Below are positions 42,937 to 51,327 of a stretch of 64,000 nucleotides of DNA, in pieces. The stretch is taken from contig NZ_CP091244.1 in assembly GCF_021650935.1 (NCBI RefSeq), forward strand, positions 186,001 to 250,000, read 5' to 3'. The translations under genes and the position numbers were made by a program. Source of the stretch: Thiothrix winogradskyi. GTDB taxonomy: Bacteria > Pseudomonadota > Gammaproteobacteria > Thiotrichales > Thiotrichaceae. The notes under the pieces were generated by a model, which worked only from the letters and a program-made list of their open reading frames with translations, was not told the DNA's origin and did no database searches. The stretch's first letter is position 1; every line of letters starts with the position of its first letter.

Positions 42937-44376
42937 ATGGTTTTTAAAAATAGTATGGGGTTTATGATGCAAACACAGATGGATAAAGGTTGGAAAGATT
43001 GGTTACAGCTCAATATTTCACGCGGGTGTGATAAAGATGGCATCGTCAAAATTTTAATGGACGCTAACTTTCATCCACTCACGATTGTCAATGAAATGAA
43101 ATATTTGCCACAATCAAATGCGTTAGTCACGCTCATGAATCAAGCGATGAGCAGTGTTTCACCTGCTGAGAACCCAGACTTGGAGATGTATCAGGCGTTG
43201 GATGCGATTCATCTGCCTTTTGCTCAAAGGCTTCCTTCCGATCAGGTACGGTTGCATGTGGTGGAGGATTTTTTGAGTGCTAGTGAATGCGTACAACTCG
43301 TTGATCAGATTAAAAGCCATTGTCGCCCTTCGACTATAACCACCCCTGATGAAGCAGATAAATATTTTCGCACCAGCCAAACATGTGATTTATTGCTAGA
43401 GGCTCATGCACTGACCCAAGAAATTGATCAACGTATCGCAGAATACATGGGTATTGAGCCAGAGCGCTCAGAAGTAATCCAAGGGCAATATTATCAAGTA
43501 GGGCAACAGTTTAAAAAACACACGGATTATTTTGAGCCAAATACATGGGAGTTTGAAAAGTTTGGAGGTGATCAGGGGCAGCGCACTTGGACATTTATGA
43601 TCTATTTAACCGACGTGGAAGAAGGCGGAGAAACACGCTTTACGGATATCGATTTAGAAATAAAACCTAAACGCGGCATGGCAGTAGTTTGGAATAATCT
43701 CACCCCCAAAGGCGAAGTTAATCCCTATACAATGCACTGGGCAAAACCTGTGGTTCACGGTGAAAAAGTGGTTATCACTAAATGGTTTAGAACCCAAGGC
43801 TCAATAACCACGCCGTTTAAAACTTTACCCTATAAACAACTGCCTTGTTTTACGACAGAGGGTTTTAAGAAAACGCGCCTACCGGATGATTTATTTACTA
43901 CTATTACTGAATTTTATCAAAAAAATAGGGCGCATACGGTTGCAGAAGAAAATGACGCGATTGGAACCTACATTCAAACTACTACTGATCATCATCCTGC
44001 TAAACTCATTGAATTAAGCGAAGAGTTACGCCAAGCAATTTTTAGTGTCATTTGCCCACTGCTGGAAGATTGGGTGAATATCAAACTAAAGCCCAGTGCA
44101 GTTTATGGAATCAGAGAATACCAGCGTGGGGCAACCTTAAAAATGCATGTCGATCGGATTGATACTCATCAAGTCAGTATGATTATTAATGTCGCACAAC
44201 AAGTGGAAAAAGACTGGGCATTACAGATTGCTGACCACAAAGCAAAAATTCATCATGTCATTATGTCGCCGGGGGATGTGGTGTTTTATGAATCAGCCCG
44301 TTTGCAACACGGACGCCCTGAACCGTTGGATGGCGAGTATTATGCCAATATTTTCGCCCACACAGCCCCGATGTAA
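42937..44376 (+). CDS. Tandem 2-oxoglutarate/Fe(II) oxygenase
   Basis: A 479-residue protein with two oxygenase modules. The first is prolyl-4-hydroxylase-like: H195-x-D197 in KKHTDYFEPN, distal H274 in VVHGEK and K282 for 2-oxoglutarate. The second has H404-x-D406 in LKMHVDRID and a distal H458 in LQHGRPEP. A helical N-terminus (~100 residues) precedes them. The start could be at 42937, 42955, 42964 or 42967. Its base composition is lower in GC than the surroundings, suggesting transfer. Targets are unknown; protein prolyl or peptide hydroxylation is plausible. Confidence 0.8.
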   Translation: MVFKNSMGFMMQTQMDKGWKDWLQLNISRGCDKDGIVKILMDANFHPLTIVNEMKYLPQSNALVTLMNQAMSSVSPAENPDLEMYQALDAIHLPFAQRLPSDQVRLHVVEDFLSASECVQLVDQIKSHCRPSTITTPDEADKYFRTSQTCDLLLEAHALTQEIDQRIAEYMGIEPERSEVIQGQYYQVGQQFKKHTDYFEPNTWEFEKFGGDQGQRTWTFMIYLTDVEEGGETRFTDIDLEIKPKRGMAVVWNNLTPKGEVNPYTMHWAKPVVHGEKVVITKWFRTQGSITTPFKTLPYKQLPCFTTEGFKKTRLPDDLFTTITEFYQKNRAHTVAEENDAIGTYIQTTTDHHPAKLIELSEELRQAIFSVICPLLEDWVNIKLKPSAVYGIREYQRGATLKMHVDRIDTHQVSMIINVAQQVEKDWALQIADHKAKIHHVIMSPGDVVFYESARLQHGRPEPLDGEYYANIFAHTAPM

Positions 44377-44421
44377 TCTATCGGGGTGAACGGACGCAGC
44401 ATGAGCGTGTGGGAGATGTCG

Positions 44422-45069
44422 TTACAACGCCTGCCGAAACGTCAGGTTGATACGCGCCTCACCCAGCAGCGGATGTTGCCCCGCCTTGAGTGGCGCAATG
44501 CCGTGGAATACCAACCGCGCTTCCCTGCCCCACACCACCACGTCGCCGTGCAGCAATGGCACTTTCAGCGCCTTGTCACTGCGCTGCAAACCGCCCCATA
44601 AGAACGTCGCGGGCAAGCCCAATGACACCGACACAATCGGCGCGGTCAGGTCGTGTTCGTCGCGATCTTGATGCAGTGCCATTTTTGCGCCCACCGGATA
44701 GCGGTTGATCAGGCAGGCATCCGGCTGAAACGCGGGGAAACCTGCCGCCAGTGCTGCGGCTTGCGCCAAACTGCGGAAATCCGCTGGCAGCGCAGGCCAC
44801 GCTTGCCCACTCAGCGGGTCGGTGGTGCTGTAACGATAACCTTTGCGATCGGTGATCCAGCCTGCCGTGCCGCAGTTGGTCATCGCCACCGACATCGTGT
44901 AGCCGTCGGGTGTTTGCATGTGCCGGAACGGGGCTTGGGCAGCAATGGCGTGGATGCCTGCCAGCAAGCTGTCGGTGTGGGCGGTGGCGTATTGGCGCAA
45001 TACCAGCGCACCGGGGCTTAGGGGTTCAGTCCACGGTTCGGGCGGGGTGTTGAAGAGGTTGAGATTCAT
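44422..45069 (-). CDS. alkB: AlkB-like oxidative DNA dealkylase
   Basis: A 215-residue 2-oxoglutarate/Fe(II) dioxygenase that removes methyl groups from N1-methyladenine and N3-methylcytosine. Fe ligands are H-x-D in LHQDRDEHD and a distal His in LVFHGIAPL. The C-terminal RINLTFR arginines bind 2-oxoglutarate. The INRYPVGAKM substrate loop is typical of AlkB. It is convergent with the tandem oxygenase, so two 2OG oxygenases share this spot. Confidence 0.9.
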   Translation of the reverse strand: MNLNLFNTPPEPWTEPLSPGALVLRQYATAHTDSLLAGIHAIAAQAPFRHMQTPDGYTMSVAMTNCGTAGWITDRKGYRYSTTDPLSGQAWPALPADFRSLAQAAALAAGFPAFQPDACLINRYPVGAKMALHQDRDEHDLTAPIVSVSLGLPATFLWGGLQRSDKALKVPLLHGDVVVWGREARLVFHGIAPLKAGQHPLLGEARINLTFRQAL

Positions 45070-45101
45070 GGGAGAGGTAGTCGCACAAGGTAATTGTCGA
45101 G

Positions 45102-45473
45102 TTACTGCAACTGCAACTTCGCCTTCACCCCATCAACCAGCCCCTTGACCTTAGCGTACTCTGCCCCTGCCACAATGACTGTGCCACCGCTGGCATACGG
45201 CTCTTCCGGTGCATCGCAGCCGCCTTCATCGCTCACGCAATACAGCACAACCTTGTAATCGCCCTTAAAACCAACGACTTCATTGCGCGGATTGGTGGAG
45301 CTTTTTTCAGTGATACCCAAGGTGGTAAAGGCTTTTTTGCCCTGCTCCCGGCATTCAGCTAACGGCATACTGGACGCGAAAAAGCCGGTCGTGTGTTCGA
45401 TGAAAGGGGCATCGGCAGAGGCGACCGCACTCAGGCAAAACAAAGAGGTGGCGAACCAGCGTGTGATTTTCAT
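45102..45473 (-). CDS. Hypothetical exported protein
   Basis: A 123-residue protein with a signal peptide (FCLSAVASADAP) and a short mature domain containing three Cys (LAECREQG, VLYCVSDEGGCD). DUF6180 is a tentative family idea only. ATG at 45473 follows GAGGAC. Likely periplasmic; function unknown. Confidence 0.65.
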   Translation of the reverse strand: MKITRWFATSLFCLSAVASADAPFIEHTTGFFASSMPLAECREQGKKAFTTLGITEKSSTNPRNEVVGFKGDYKVVLYCVSDEGGCDAPEEPYASGGTVIVAGAEYAKVKGLVDGVKAKLQLQ

Positions 45474-45629
45474 TATGGTGTCCTCGCAGTGATAAGCAGC
45501 CGCGAGCATGACACGTTTCCGCTAGGTAGTCATCAGTAACACCGCCTTGTCACTGCGTTGCGCAACAGTTTGCAGGCAAGACGCTCCCCAGCAATGGGCA
45601 ATTTCAAATCTCCCTAACCAAACTGCGCA

Positions 45630-45724
45630 AACTCAATGAATCCGTCGCTTCGACAGACCGTTTACCCAGAATCGCCGCAGAAAACAGCACAATAACCTAA
45701 AGATCGTACAACAGAATAACCTAT
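45630..45724 (+). repeat. 95-bp direct repeat, copy A
   Basis: Matches 46295-46389 at 91 of 95 positions. Within it an open frame reads LNESVASTDRLPRIAAENSTIT and then TAA; in copy B the same frame reads LNESVASTERLPRIATEKSTIT. The shared reading suggests both copies carry the 3' end of the same lost gene plus its downstream sequence. Copy A ends against a hipA start fragment, which it appears to have interrupted. Confidence 0.85.
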
Positions 45725-45798
45725 AAATCGTCTAACGGTTTACACGGCAACCAGACCCACACAAAGGCTTCTTTGTAGCCCTTGGTATTAGAAATCAT
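45721..45798 (-). pseudogene. Truncated hipA, first 25 codons
   Basis: Starting at 45798, overlapping the stop of the HTH gene, a frame reads MISNTKGYKEAFVWVWLP and stops at 45721-45723. The KEAFVWVWLP opening is how HipA-type toxins begin, and the overlapped arrangement is that of a hipB-hipA operon. The rest of hipA is missing. The copy-A repeat begins exactly where the homology ends. The antitoxin therefore appears to be an orphan here. Confidence 0.6.
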
Positions 45799-46141
45799 CC
45801 TCTACCTCCTGCCTATCGGGGTGGGTATGCTTTGGCAACAACGCCAATACCTCGCTGGCGTGACTGATTTGCCGATTTAACTCGGCACTATCCGCATCAA
45901 ACAGGCGCACACCGACCAATGCCGCCACTTCAAACACCAAGCCGATAGCCACACCCATATCGCCGCTTTCAATTTTTTGTAAGGTGGAACGGGAAATTCC
46001 GGCGCGTTCAGCCAGCGCGTGTGCTGTCCACTTGCGCCGCTTGCGTCCGAGGCGGATTTGCTGACCGAGCAACTGGCTGGCGGCGATGGTGTAACGGGAA
46101 TAGGTGCGGGGTTGCTGCATAACGACCATAATAGTAGCCAT
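45788..46141 (-). CDS. HipB-like XRE regulator, probable orphan antitoxin
   Basis: A 117-residue protein with a Cro/C1 helix-turn-helix (AHALAERAGISRSTLQKIESG) and a C-terminal tail. Together with the following hipA fragment it looks like a HipB antitoxin. The start could be at 46141 or at an internal ATG (46120). A second, complete hipBA module lies at 62.5 kb. Retention of the antitoxin without its toxin would be consistent with anti-addiction or regulatory use. Confidence 0.75.
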   Translation of the reverse strand: MATIMVVMQQPRTYSRYTIAASQLLGQQIRLGRKRRKWTAHALAERAGISRSTLQKIESGDMGVAIGLVFEVAALVGVRLFDADSAELNRQISHASEVLALLPKHTHPDRQEVEDDF

Positions 46142-46294
46142 ATTGATGAGATATGACTGTTATTATACTCAAATTATGCTTTCCGTACACAGCCGCGACA
46201 TTGACCCAATCGGTGCGGGCAGTGATCCAGCGCACCGGGGCTTAGCGACTAACTCACGATAGACGCACGCCCTATGGTCTATAATGCATGACTG

Positions 46295-46389
46295 AACTCA
46301 ATGAATCCGTCGCCTCGACAGAGCGTTTACCCAGAATCGCCACAGAAAAAAGCACAATAACCTAAAGATCGTACAACAGAATAACCTAT
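46295..46389 (+). repeat. 95-bp direct repeat, copy B
   Basis: Second copy of the repeat at 45630-45724, 571 bp apart in direct orientation and flanking the orphan hipB. Here an ATG precedes the shared frame, giving a 25-codon remnant (MTELNESVASTERLPRIAT). Recombination between the copies would delete the hipB region. Confidence 0.85.
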
Positions 46390-46429
46390 GAATTGCACGC
46401 CAACATTCGTATAGAAAAAGGACACCACC

Positions 46430-47044
46430 ATGATTCCCGTCGGCTATATGTACAAAAAAGTTGTCATCAAACCGGATTGGCTGCAAGCCGCCAACACCGT
46501 TGATGTCTACTCACTGAGCAACTGCATTTCCCACGGCTTTGCCGATTACATCAACTATTGGCAGCATAACGGCTACTGGCTGTTCGATTCGCCCGCCATT
46601 ATCGAAGCCCTCGCTGCGGCTGAAAATATCGACCTAAGCGACACCACCCTGTTTTATTACGAAGCCTACGAGTACGAATACGTCGAAGAAACCGACACAT
46701 GGGCAACGTTCACCCCCGAACCATCATGCGTAACCGACGTAAAAATCCCAGTACACAAGCACCTCGAAGGCTTTGACGTCACCACGTTTTCGGGACACAA
46801 CGAGCCGGAATGCTCGCCACTGTCATGCAACGCATTAGCGGCTGATATTTCGGTCAACCAACATTGCCTGTTCAATACGTTTGCGGAAGCAAAAGAAGCC
46901 ATAGAACGTGGATTTTTCAAGAATTCCGAACCGGGGCCGTACCGGATTTTCGCGGTTTACACGATTTTGCAAGGTAAACATCGTGTTTCGGGTGTCGAAG
47001 AGGTTGATGTTGACGGTTATAAACACGAATGCGGGCGTTATTAG
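46430..47044 (+). CDS. Hypothetical protein
   Basis: A 204-residue protein with no recognised family. It opens MIPVGYMYKKVVIKPDWLQ, has an aromatic middle (LFYYEAYEYEYVEETDTW) and a Cys-containing second half (PECSPLSCNALA). The start follows AAAAGGA at a good distance. It lies in a patch of mobile and orphan genes and may be acquired. Cytoplasmic, no membrane segment. Confidence 0.55.
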   Translation: MIPVGYMYKKVVIKPDWLQAANTVDVYSLSNCISHGFADYINYWQHNGYWLFDSPAIIEALAAAENIDLSDTTLFYYEAYEYEYVEETDTWATFTPEPSCVTDVKIPVHKHLEGFDVTTFSGHNEPECSPLSCNALAADISVNQHCLFNTFAEAKEAIERGFFKNSEPGPYRIFAVYTILQGKHRVSGVEEVDVDGYKHECGRY

Positions 47045-47443
47045 TGGGTATTTTTTACTAACTTATGATAGAGTTTCAGGCAATTCGTCAAACATTGGCG
47101 ACAACCCAACACACGCCATACCAATCATAACAACACGCGACTGACCCTATGCTGGTTTCGACGCAGTAGGGCGGTAGCGTGTCAGCGATTCCTCGTATGG
47201 CATCGGTGTATGTACGGCAGGCGTGAACCAGAAGGCAGCAACGACAATCCCAGACTAGGCGAACCAGATAGGCAGTCTCTGCTTATTGGTTGAGCGGAGG
47301 CTGTATATTCTGATATTCTTGAACGCCGAATAGCAAACTGCTAACGGGATACACTCGGTCATAGTATAGTAGATTAAAAATAGGTATATCCGAAACGACA
47401 AAATTAATATCTTATTGACTATCTTTTTTAGAAGGATTTGCTA
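47045..47443. other. 399-bp gene-free region with hairpin and decayed frame
   Basis: No open gene fits here. A hairpin, CCCTATGC paired with GCA-G-TAGGG, occurs at about 47146-47170. One frame at 47170-47223 reads GGSVSAIPRMASVYVRQA before a stop. That opening resembles the C-terminal end of formylglycine-generating-enzyme or DGR variable proteins, but the match is short and may be a remnant or chance. No tRNA or known RNA family was convincing. Confidence 0.35.
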
Positions 47444-47806
47444 ATGCCGACAGTTTTCTCTATGGCCCCACTTCATAATGTTCACGACATCCATGTACAA
47501 ACTGCGAAAGGTCGATTATTTGTCATAGACATCTATGAATCAGGTGCTGGAAACTACGATTCAACAGTTACTGTTTTAGATAAAGCTTCTGTCAGTCGCT
47601 CGTATCACACCGAAGCCAAAAGTACATCAGCTAATGACAATTTCAAAATGGCTGTTGAATTCATTCAGTCCTATTTGGCTTCAATTGATTCCTCTGACTC
47701 CATTGTCAAAATTCACAACCCTTGCAATTGCCCGTTCGTTTATGAGACTGAGCAAAATATTATTGTTTCTGATCTTGGCATCAACATCAAAGTTTTGGTG
47801 AATTAA
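47444..47806 (+). CDS. Hypothetical protein
   Basis: A 120-residue protein, AT-rich and unrecognised. It opens MPTVFSMAPLHNVHDIHVQ and ends LGINIKVLVN, mostly beta strands with a helix near NDNFKMAVEFIQSYL. ATG at 47444 has AGAAGGA. It is the first of four AT-rich orphan genes between here and 49.8 kb. Confidence 0.55.
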   Translation: MPTVFSMAPLHNVHDIHVQTAKGRLFVIDIYESGAGNYDSTVTVLDKASVSRSYHTEAKSTSANDNFKMAVEFIQSYLASIDSSDSIVKIHNPCNCPFVYETEQNIIVSDLGINIKVLVN

Positions 47807-47906
47807 AAAAGTCAATCCAATAGTTCATGCAGATGCTACATGATAAACCTGCGTAGCCATCATGATTTTTATATTAATGTGAATTTTTAGAGCGGTTTAA
47901 ATATTG

Positions 47907-48422
47907 ATGAATAATTTCACTCCACTACATACTACTGCACAATTTATGTGTTTTAGCTTATATCCAGAAGAATTTAAAGAATCTTATATTGAAAACATTA
48001 CAACTGATTATAATGGTGCAGAAATTGCTTATGTAATGCAAGAATTATCAGCAGGACTAACTAATATTTGTCTTGGGTTATTGGTAAATTATTTGTATGA
48101 TAAAGCCAAATTAAAATTCTCATCGAAAAATGAAAGTGTTGAGCAACTATTAACGGAACAGCAAAAACAAATTAATAGATTAAATGATATAATTGAGTCG
48201 GGTGTTTCTACCTACCCATTTGTTGAAGGACTTTCTTATTCTATTGAGGAGGAAGATAAAAAGCTGGCACGCTTTCATGAAATAACGCTTCTTAAAATAA
48301 AAGAAAATGATCCTGAAATTCGCAAGATGATTGAAGACAGCATTAATGCACTTGAGGCGAGGGGTGAATCTAAAATAAAAGAAGATATGGATAATTATTT
48401 TTATTATGAGGAGGTGAAATAA
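47907..48422 (+). CDS. Hypothetical protein with coiled-coil potential
   Basis: A 171-residue AT-rich gene product, MNNFTPLHTTAQFM to MDNYFYYEEVK. Residues 70-100 (SSKNESVEQLLTEQQKQINRL) favour a coiled coil and residues 117-160 are charged and helical. No signal peptide; one hydrophobic stretch near LTNICLGLLVNYLY may touch the membrane. An attC-like palindrome starts 17 bp after its stop. No family recognised. Confidence 0.5.
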   Translation: MNNFTPLHTTAQFMCFSLYPEEFKESYIENITTDYNGAEIAYVMQELSAGLTNICLGLLVNYLYDKAKLKFSSKNESVEQLLTEQQKQINRLNDIIESGVSTYPFVEGLSYSIEEEDKKLARFHEITLLKIKENDPEIRKMIEDSINALEARGESKIKEDMDNYFYYEEVK

Positions 48423-48438
48423 ATTATCCATCAAAATA

Positions 48439-48525
48439 CTAATAAACATATCGGCGACGGACGCGGGGATAGCCAGCGATTTTTAACGGCTTACTCCCCG
48501 CCGCGCCTGTCATGTTGGACATTAG
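48439..48525 (+). repeat. attC-like imperfect palindrome, copy 1
   Basis: An 87-bp imperfect palindrome: CTAAT-AAACAT at the left and ATGTTGGACATTAG at the right, with inner arms GGCG..GCGGGGA and TCCCCGC..CGCC. The right end contains GTTGGAC, fitting the GTTRRRY core of integron attC sites. The left core does not match cleanly. The related sequence at 49789-49885 is the second copy. The pair encloses two AT-rich genes, as a cassette would be. Confidence 0.55.
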
Positions 48526-48548
48526 GTTTCACATCAAGGTAATCACTC

Positions 48549-49412
48549 TTGACTCAAAAATTAATTAAGATATTTTCCTTAATTTTTAAGATAAGCATCA
48601 TATTATCAAGTGTTTTTCTTGTATCAGTTATTGTTTTTTCTTTTAAAAATAAAAACGAAATCATATGGATTGACTCTACCATTGAAGAAATAAGCAAGAA
48701 AAATGATTACATAGAAATAATTAAATTAAACGATAAGTTTTTAGAAATTGAAGGTAAAACATGCAACAGTTATCTATTAAAAATAAAAGATGACAATATA
48801 TTGCTTGACCAACCATTTGGCGAGAAGAAATACACTAGAAACAATGAGCTTGATCTCCTAAACGATAAAAGCAAACTAAATAAAATATGCGACCTTCTTG
48901 CAAATACAAACAAAGGTGTTCCAGGATCACAACTTGTTGAAATGACGAATTCCGACAACTCATTGTATAAAATATCAAAGATTGCATTGGAAATAGCAAA
49001 CAACCTTGATAATAAAATTAGTGAAATTCACTTGTATGTAAAAGGCTATGCCGACAAATCGAGAACAGACTGGAAGGATAAACTTGATAAAAAGTATCAT
49101 TACCAAGATATTCCTTACTATATCTCGATGGATAAATTCAATGAAAAATACATAATTAGCAATGAAAACATTAATCTGCACAAAATAACTGATGACTATT
49201 ATGTTAATTCAGACCTTCCTTTTCTTAGATCTAAATATGTAGAAGATAATTATCTATCTTACCTTCAAGGATGTTCTAATAAGATTACAAAAACCGGAAT
49301 ATTAGAAGGAAGAATAATAAACGAAAATTTAGAAAAAATGAGAACTACTGAGATTTACATATCAGCATGTTACTTATCCAATCAATATTCTAGTTGTGCG
49401 AGTCATAATTAA
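48549..49412 (+). CDS. Hypothetical protein with N-terminal membrane anchor
   Basis: A 287-residue AT-rich protein starting with TTG at 48549 behind AAGG. Residues 8-30 form a membrane anchor. The rest is soluble, lysine- and asparagine-rich, with two strand-like repeats (ISEIHLYVKGYADKS and TEIYISACYLSNQ) faintly like OmpA-type domains. It overlaps the next gene by one base. Flanked by the attC-like repeats. Function unknown. Confidence 0.55.
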   Translation: MTQKLIKIFSLIFKISIILSSVFLVSVIVFSFKNKNEIIWIDSTIEEISKKNDYIEIIKLNDKFLEIEGKTCNSYLLKIKDDNILLDQPFGEKKYTRNNELDLLNDKSKLNKICDLLANTNKGVPGSQLVEMTNSDNSLYKISKIALEIANNLDNKISEIHLYVKGYADKSRTDWKDKLDKKYHYQDIPYYISMDKFNEKYIISNENINLHKITDDYYVNSDLPFLRSKYVEDNYLSYLQGCSNKITKTGILEGRIINENLEKMRTTEIYISACYLSNQYSSCASHN

Positions 49413-49792
49413 TGATCAATAAAATAATGAGATATTGGGCTAACGCAGCGTTTTATTTAATGGCAGCTTTTTGTGGATATGGTCTTGCTAGTATCTTTTC
49501 TACTGAGTTTTCATTTTTTGCAATTCACTACTATCTTATGGGTATTGCATTTGTAATGACATCACGATCATTGTTTTTTACAAGAGTGTCGTTGTCAAAA
49601 TTGTCTCATTATTCTTTTGCCTTTATGGTTTTTTTAGGTGTTATGTTGGCAATAACCGGAGCTTCTTTCGAGATCGTAGAAAATATTAAAAATACAATAG
49701 CTCCAAATTATTATTATGGCTTTGTCGTATCAATAATGACGCTTGCTTTATTGATATTAATGACAAGCATTTATTATCTCAATAAAACCTAA
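49412..49792 (+). CDS. Small four-helix membrane protein
   Basis: A 126-residue protein with four predicted transmembrane helices (about 11-30, 34-50, 65-85, 100-122) and few charged residues. The ATG overlaps the preceding TAA (TAATG), so the two genes form a coupled pair, likely a membrane system. Its stop lies inside the second attC-like element. No family recognised. Confidence 0.6.
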   Translation: MINKIMRYWANAAFYLMAAFCGYGLASIFSTEFSFFAIHYYLMGIAFVMTSRSLFFTRVSLSKLSHYSFAFMVFLGVMLAITGASFEIVENIKNTIAPNYYYGFVVSIMTLALLILMTSIYYLNKT

Positions 49793-49885
49793 TGAGAACA
49801 TCGATCAACGACGGAAGCGGTGACAGCCAACGACTCCGATCAATCTACTCCCCGCCGCGCCCGCCCGAAACGTTGAAAATCTAAG
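49789..49885 (+). repeat. attC-like imperfect palindrome, copy 2
   Basis: A 97-bp element aligned to 48439-48525. Shared parts are CTAAT..AACAT, CGACGGA-GCGG-GA-AGCCA-CGA, and TACTCCCCGCCGCGCC in the second half, ending GTTGAAAATCTAAG. The element starts within the stop of the preceding gene. The terminal core is weaker than in copy 1 (GTTGAAA). Overall similarity between copies establishes a family even if integron identity is unproved. Confidence 0.55.
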
Positions 49886-49918
49886 CCCCACCGCGCCTTG
49901 CGACTGTATCTCAACCCA

Positions 49919-51148
49919 CTATATCCCACCCCCCGCCATCATCCCCAACGGCACTGCCCACAACTTCACCCCGTCACTTTCCCCAAACGGCAACACCCGT
50001 TCCCCGCCATACAACACAATCCCCTGTACCACCCGCCCCGGATTCTGCCCGATAAAGTAGCTGATAGGCCGGAAATCCGCCGGAGTCACGCTATGCGCCG
50101 CCTTCACTTCCAACAACACCAGCCCTTTACCGTTATCCAGCACGAAGTCGATTTCCTTGCCATCACTGGTGCGGTAAAAGCTCAAATCCACTGGCTGCGC
50201 CGCGTAAGTATTCGCCTTCACCAATTCACTCAACACAAACGTTTCATACACCGCCCCGCGTTGGCTGGATTGCTGTAAATCCTCCGCGCTACTGAGCTTG
50301 AGCAAGTGGCACAAAATGCCGCTATCGAGCATGAACACCTTGGGCATTTTCACCAGCCGTTTCGCCGCATTGTTGAACCACGGTTTGAGCAACGCAATCT
50401 GGTAAGTGTGCTTGAGGATACCGAGGTAATTATCCAGCGTTTTATTGTCAAGCTGGCAATCCCGCGCCACATCGGACTTGTTGAGCAGATTGGCACTGCG
50501 TAACGCCAGCGACAGGTACAAGCGCATGAAGCTATCGAGATTGCGGATATTGCCCATGTCATGCAAATCACGCTCAATGTAAGTGCGAATGTACGAACTG
50601 AACCACAACATCCGCGTTTTAGCGTGTGCAATCGTCTGCACTTCGGGAAACCCACCCTTGAGCAAATGCGGCACAATATCCCTCACTTGCGCCACCGCCG
50701 GAAATGCCGCGCCAGAAAACACCTGGTCGATGAAATTGAAACTGCGCCCGTACAACTCGCTGAGGTTGAAGGCATACAAATCCACAATCCCAATCCGCCC
50801 CGCCAGCGAATCGGAAATGTCGCGGAAACCCTGCAAACTGCTCGAACCCGTCAGCACAAACCGCCCCGGCGTGCGGTCAAGGTCAATCTGTTCCTTGATG
50901 GCAACGAACAATTCCGGCACACGCTGCACTTCATCAATCACCACCGGCTTAGGCAAACTGAGCACAAACCCTTTCGGGTCAGCCTTGGCACTTTGGTAAG
51001 TGGCGATGTCATCCAGCGTGACGTAGTGTTCAATCCCCAACTGCAACGCCAGCGTGGATTTGCCCACTTGCCGAGCGCCCGTGATCAGCAAGGACGGGAA
51101 ATGCGCCAGATAGGCTTGTACGTCAGCGGCAATATTGCGGTTTAACAT
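49919..51148 (-). CDS. DUF4143/AAA_14 family ATPase
   Basis: A 409-residue ATPase with a P-loop TGARQVGKSTLALQL, Walker B VVIDEVQRVPEL and the C-terminal DUF4143 nuclease-like fold (KEIDFVLDNGKGLVLLEVKA). This widespread family is often mobile and may be toxin- or defence-related, but no function is known. The start lies 4 bp from a long inverted repeat. Convergent with the orphan cassette. Confidence 0.85.
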   Translation of the reverse strand: MLNRNIAADVQAYLAHFPSLLITGARQVGKSTLALQLGIEHYVTLDDIATYQSAKADPKGFVLSLPKPVVIDEVQRVPELFVAIKEQIDLDRTPGRFVLTGSSSLQGFRDISDSLAGRIGIVDLYAFNLSELYGRSFNFIDQVFSGAAFPAVAQVRDIVPHLLKGGFPEVQTIAHAKTRMLWFSSYIRTYIERDLHDMGNIRNLDSFMRLYLSLALRSANLLNKSDVARDCQLDNKTLDNYLGILKHTYQIALLKPWFNNAAKRLVKMPKVFMLDSGILCHLLKLSSAEDLQQSSQRGAVYETFVLSELVKANTYAAQPVDLSFYRTSDGKEIDFVLDNGKGLVLLEVKAAHSVTPADFRPISYFIGQNPGRVVQGIVLYGGERVLPFGESDGVKLWAVPLGMMAGGGI

Positions 51149-51151
51149 GGG

Positions 51152-51199
51152 CTATTCCTGTAAATACAAGGATTATAATCCACGAATTTACAGGAATAG
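51152..51199. promoter_or_regulatory. Long inverted repeat upstream of the DUF4143 ATPase gene
   Basis: Perfect 14-bp arms CTATTCCTGTAAAT (51152-51165) and ATTTACAGGAATAG (51186-51199), 20 bp apart, ending 3 bp before the ATPase ATG. It could be the operator for autoregulation or a recombination end. The location on the promoter side supports an operator. Confidence 0.5.
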
Positions 51200-51327
51200 T
51201 TGCTTGTCATGCAATACCGCCACAGTTGTCATTTCCTGACAGCCGCGTCACTGCCACTTGCTGACACCCCAGCCACACCAACAAACAGAATCATTAACTA
51301 TCAACAACTTAAATAAATCCGTAGCAT

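Noticed and set aside
47150..47175. tmRNA-like GGTTTCGACG motif
   Set aside because: Only a 10-base similarity to the tmRNA 5' end; no matching 3' end with TTCGAATC or CCA follows.
47228..47250. SRP RNA-like CCAGAAGGCAGCA
   Set aside because: The domain IV loop match is partial and the flanking stem does not form.
48439..49885. Transposon inverted repeats as explanation of the palindromes
   Set aside because: The two elements are in the same orientation and each is itself a palindrome, unlike transposon ends; no transposase or target duplication is visible.
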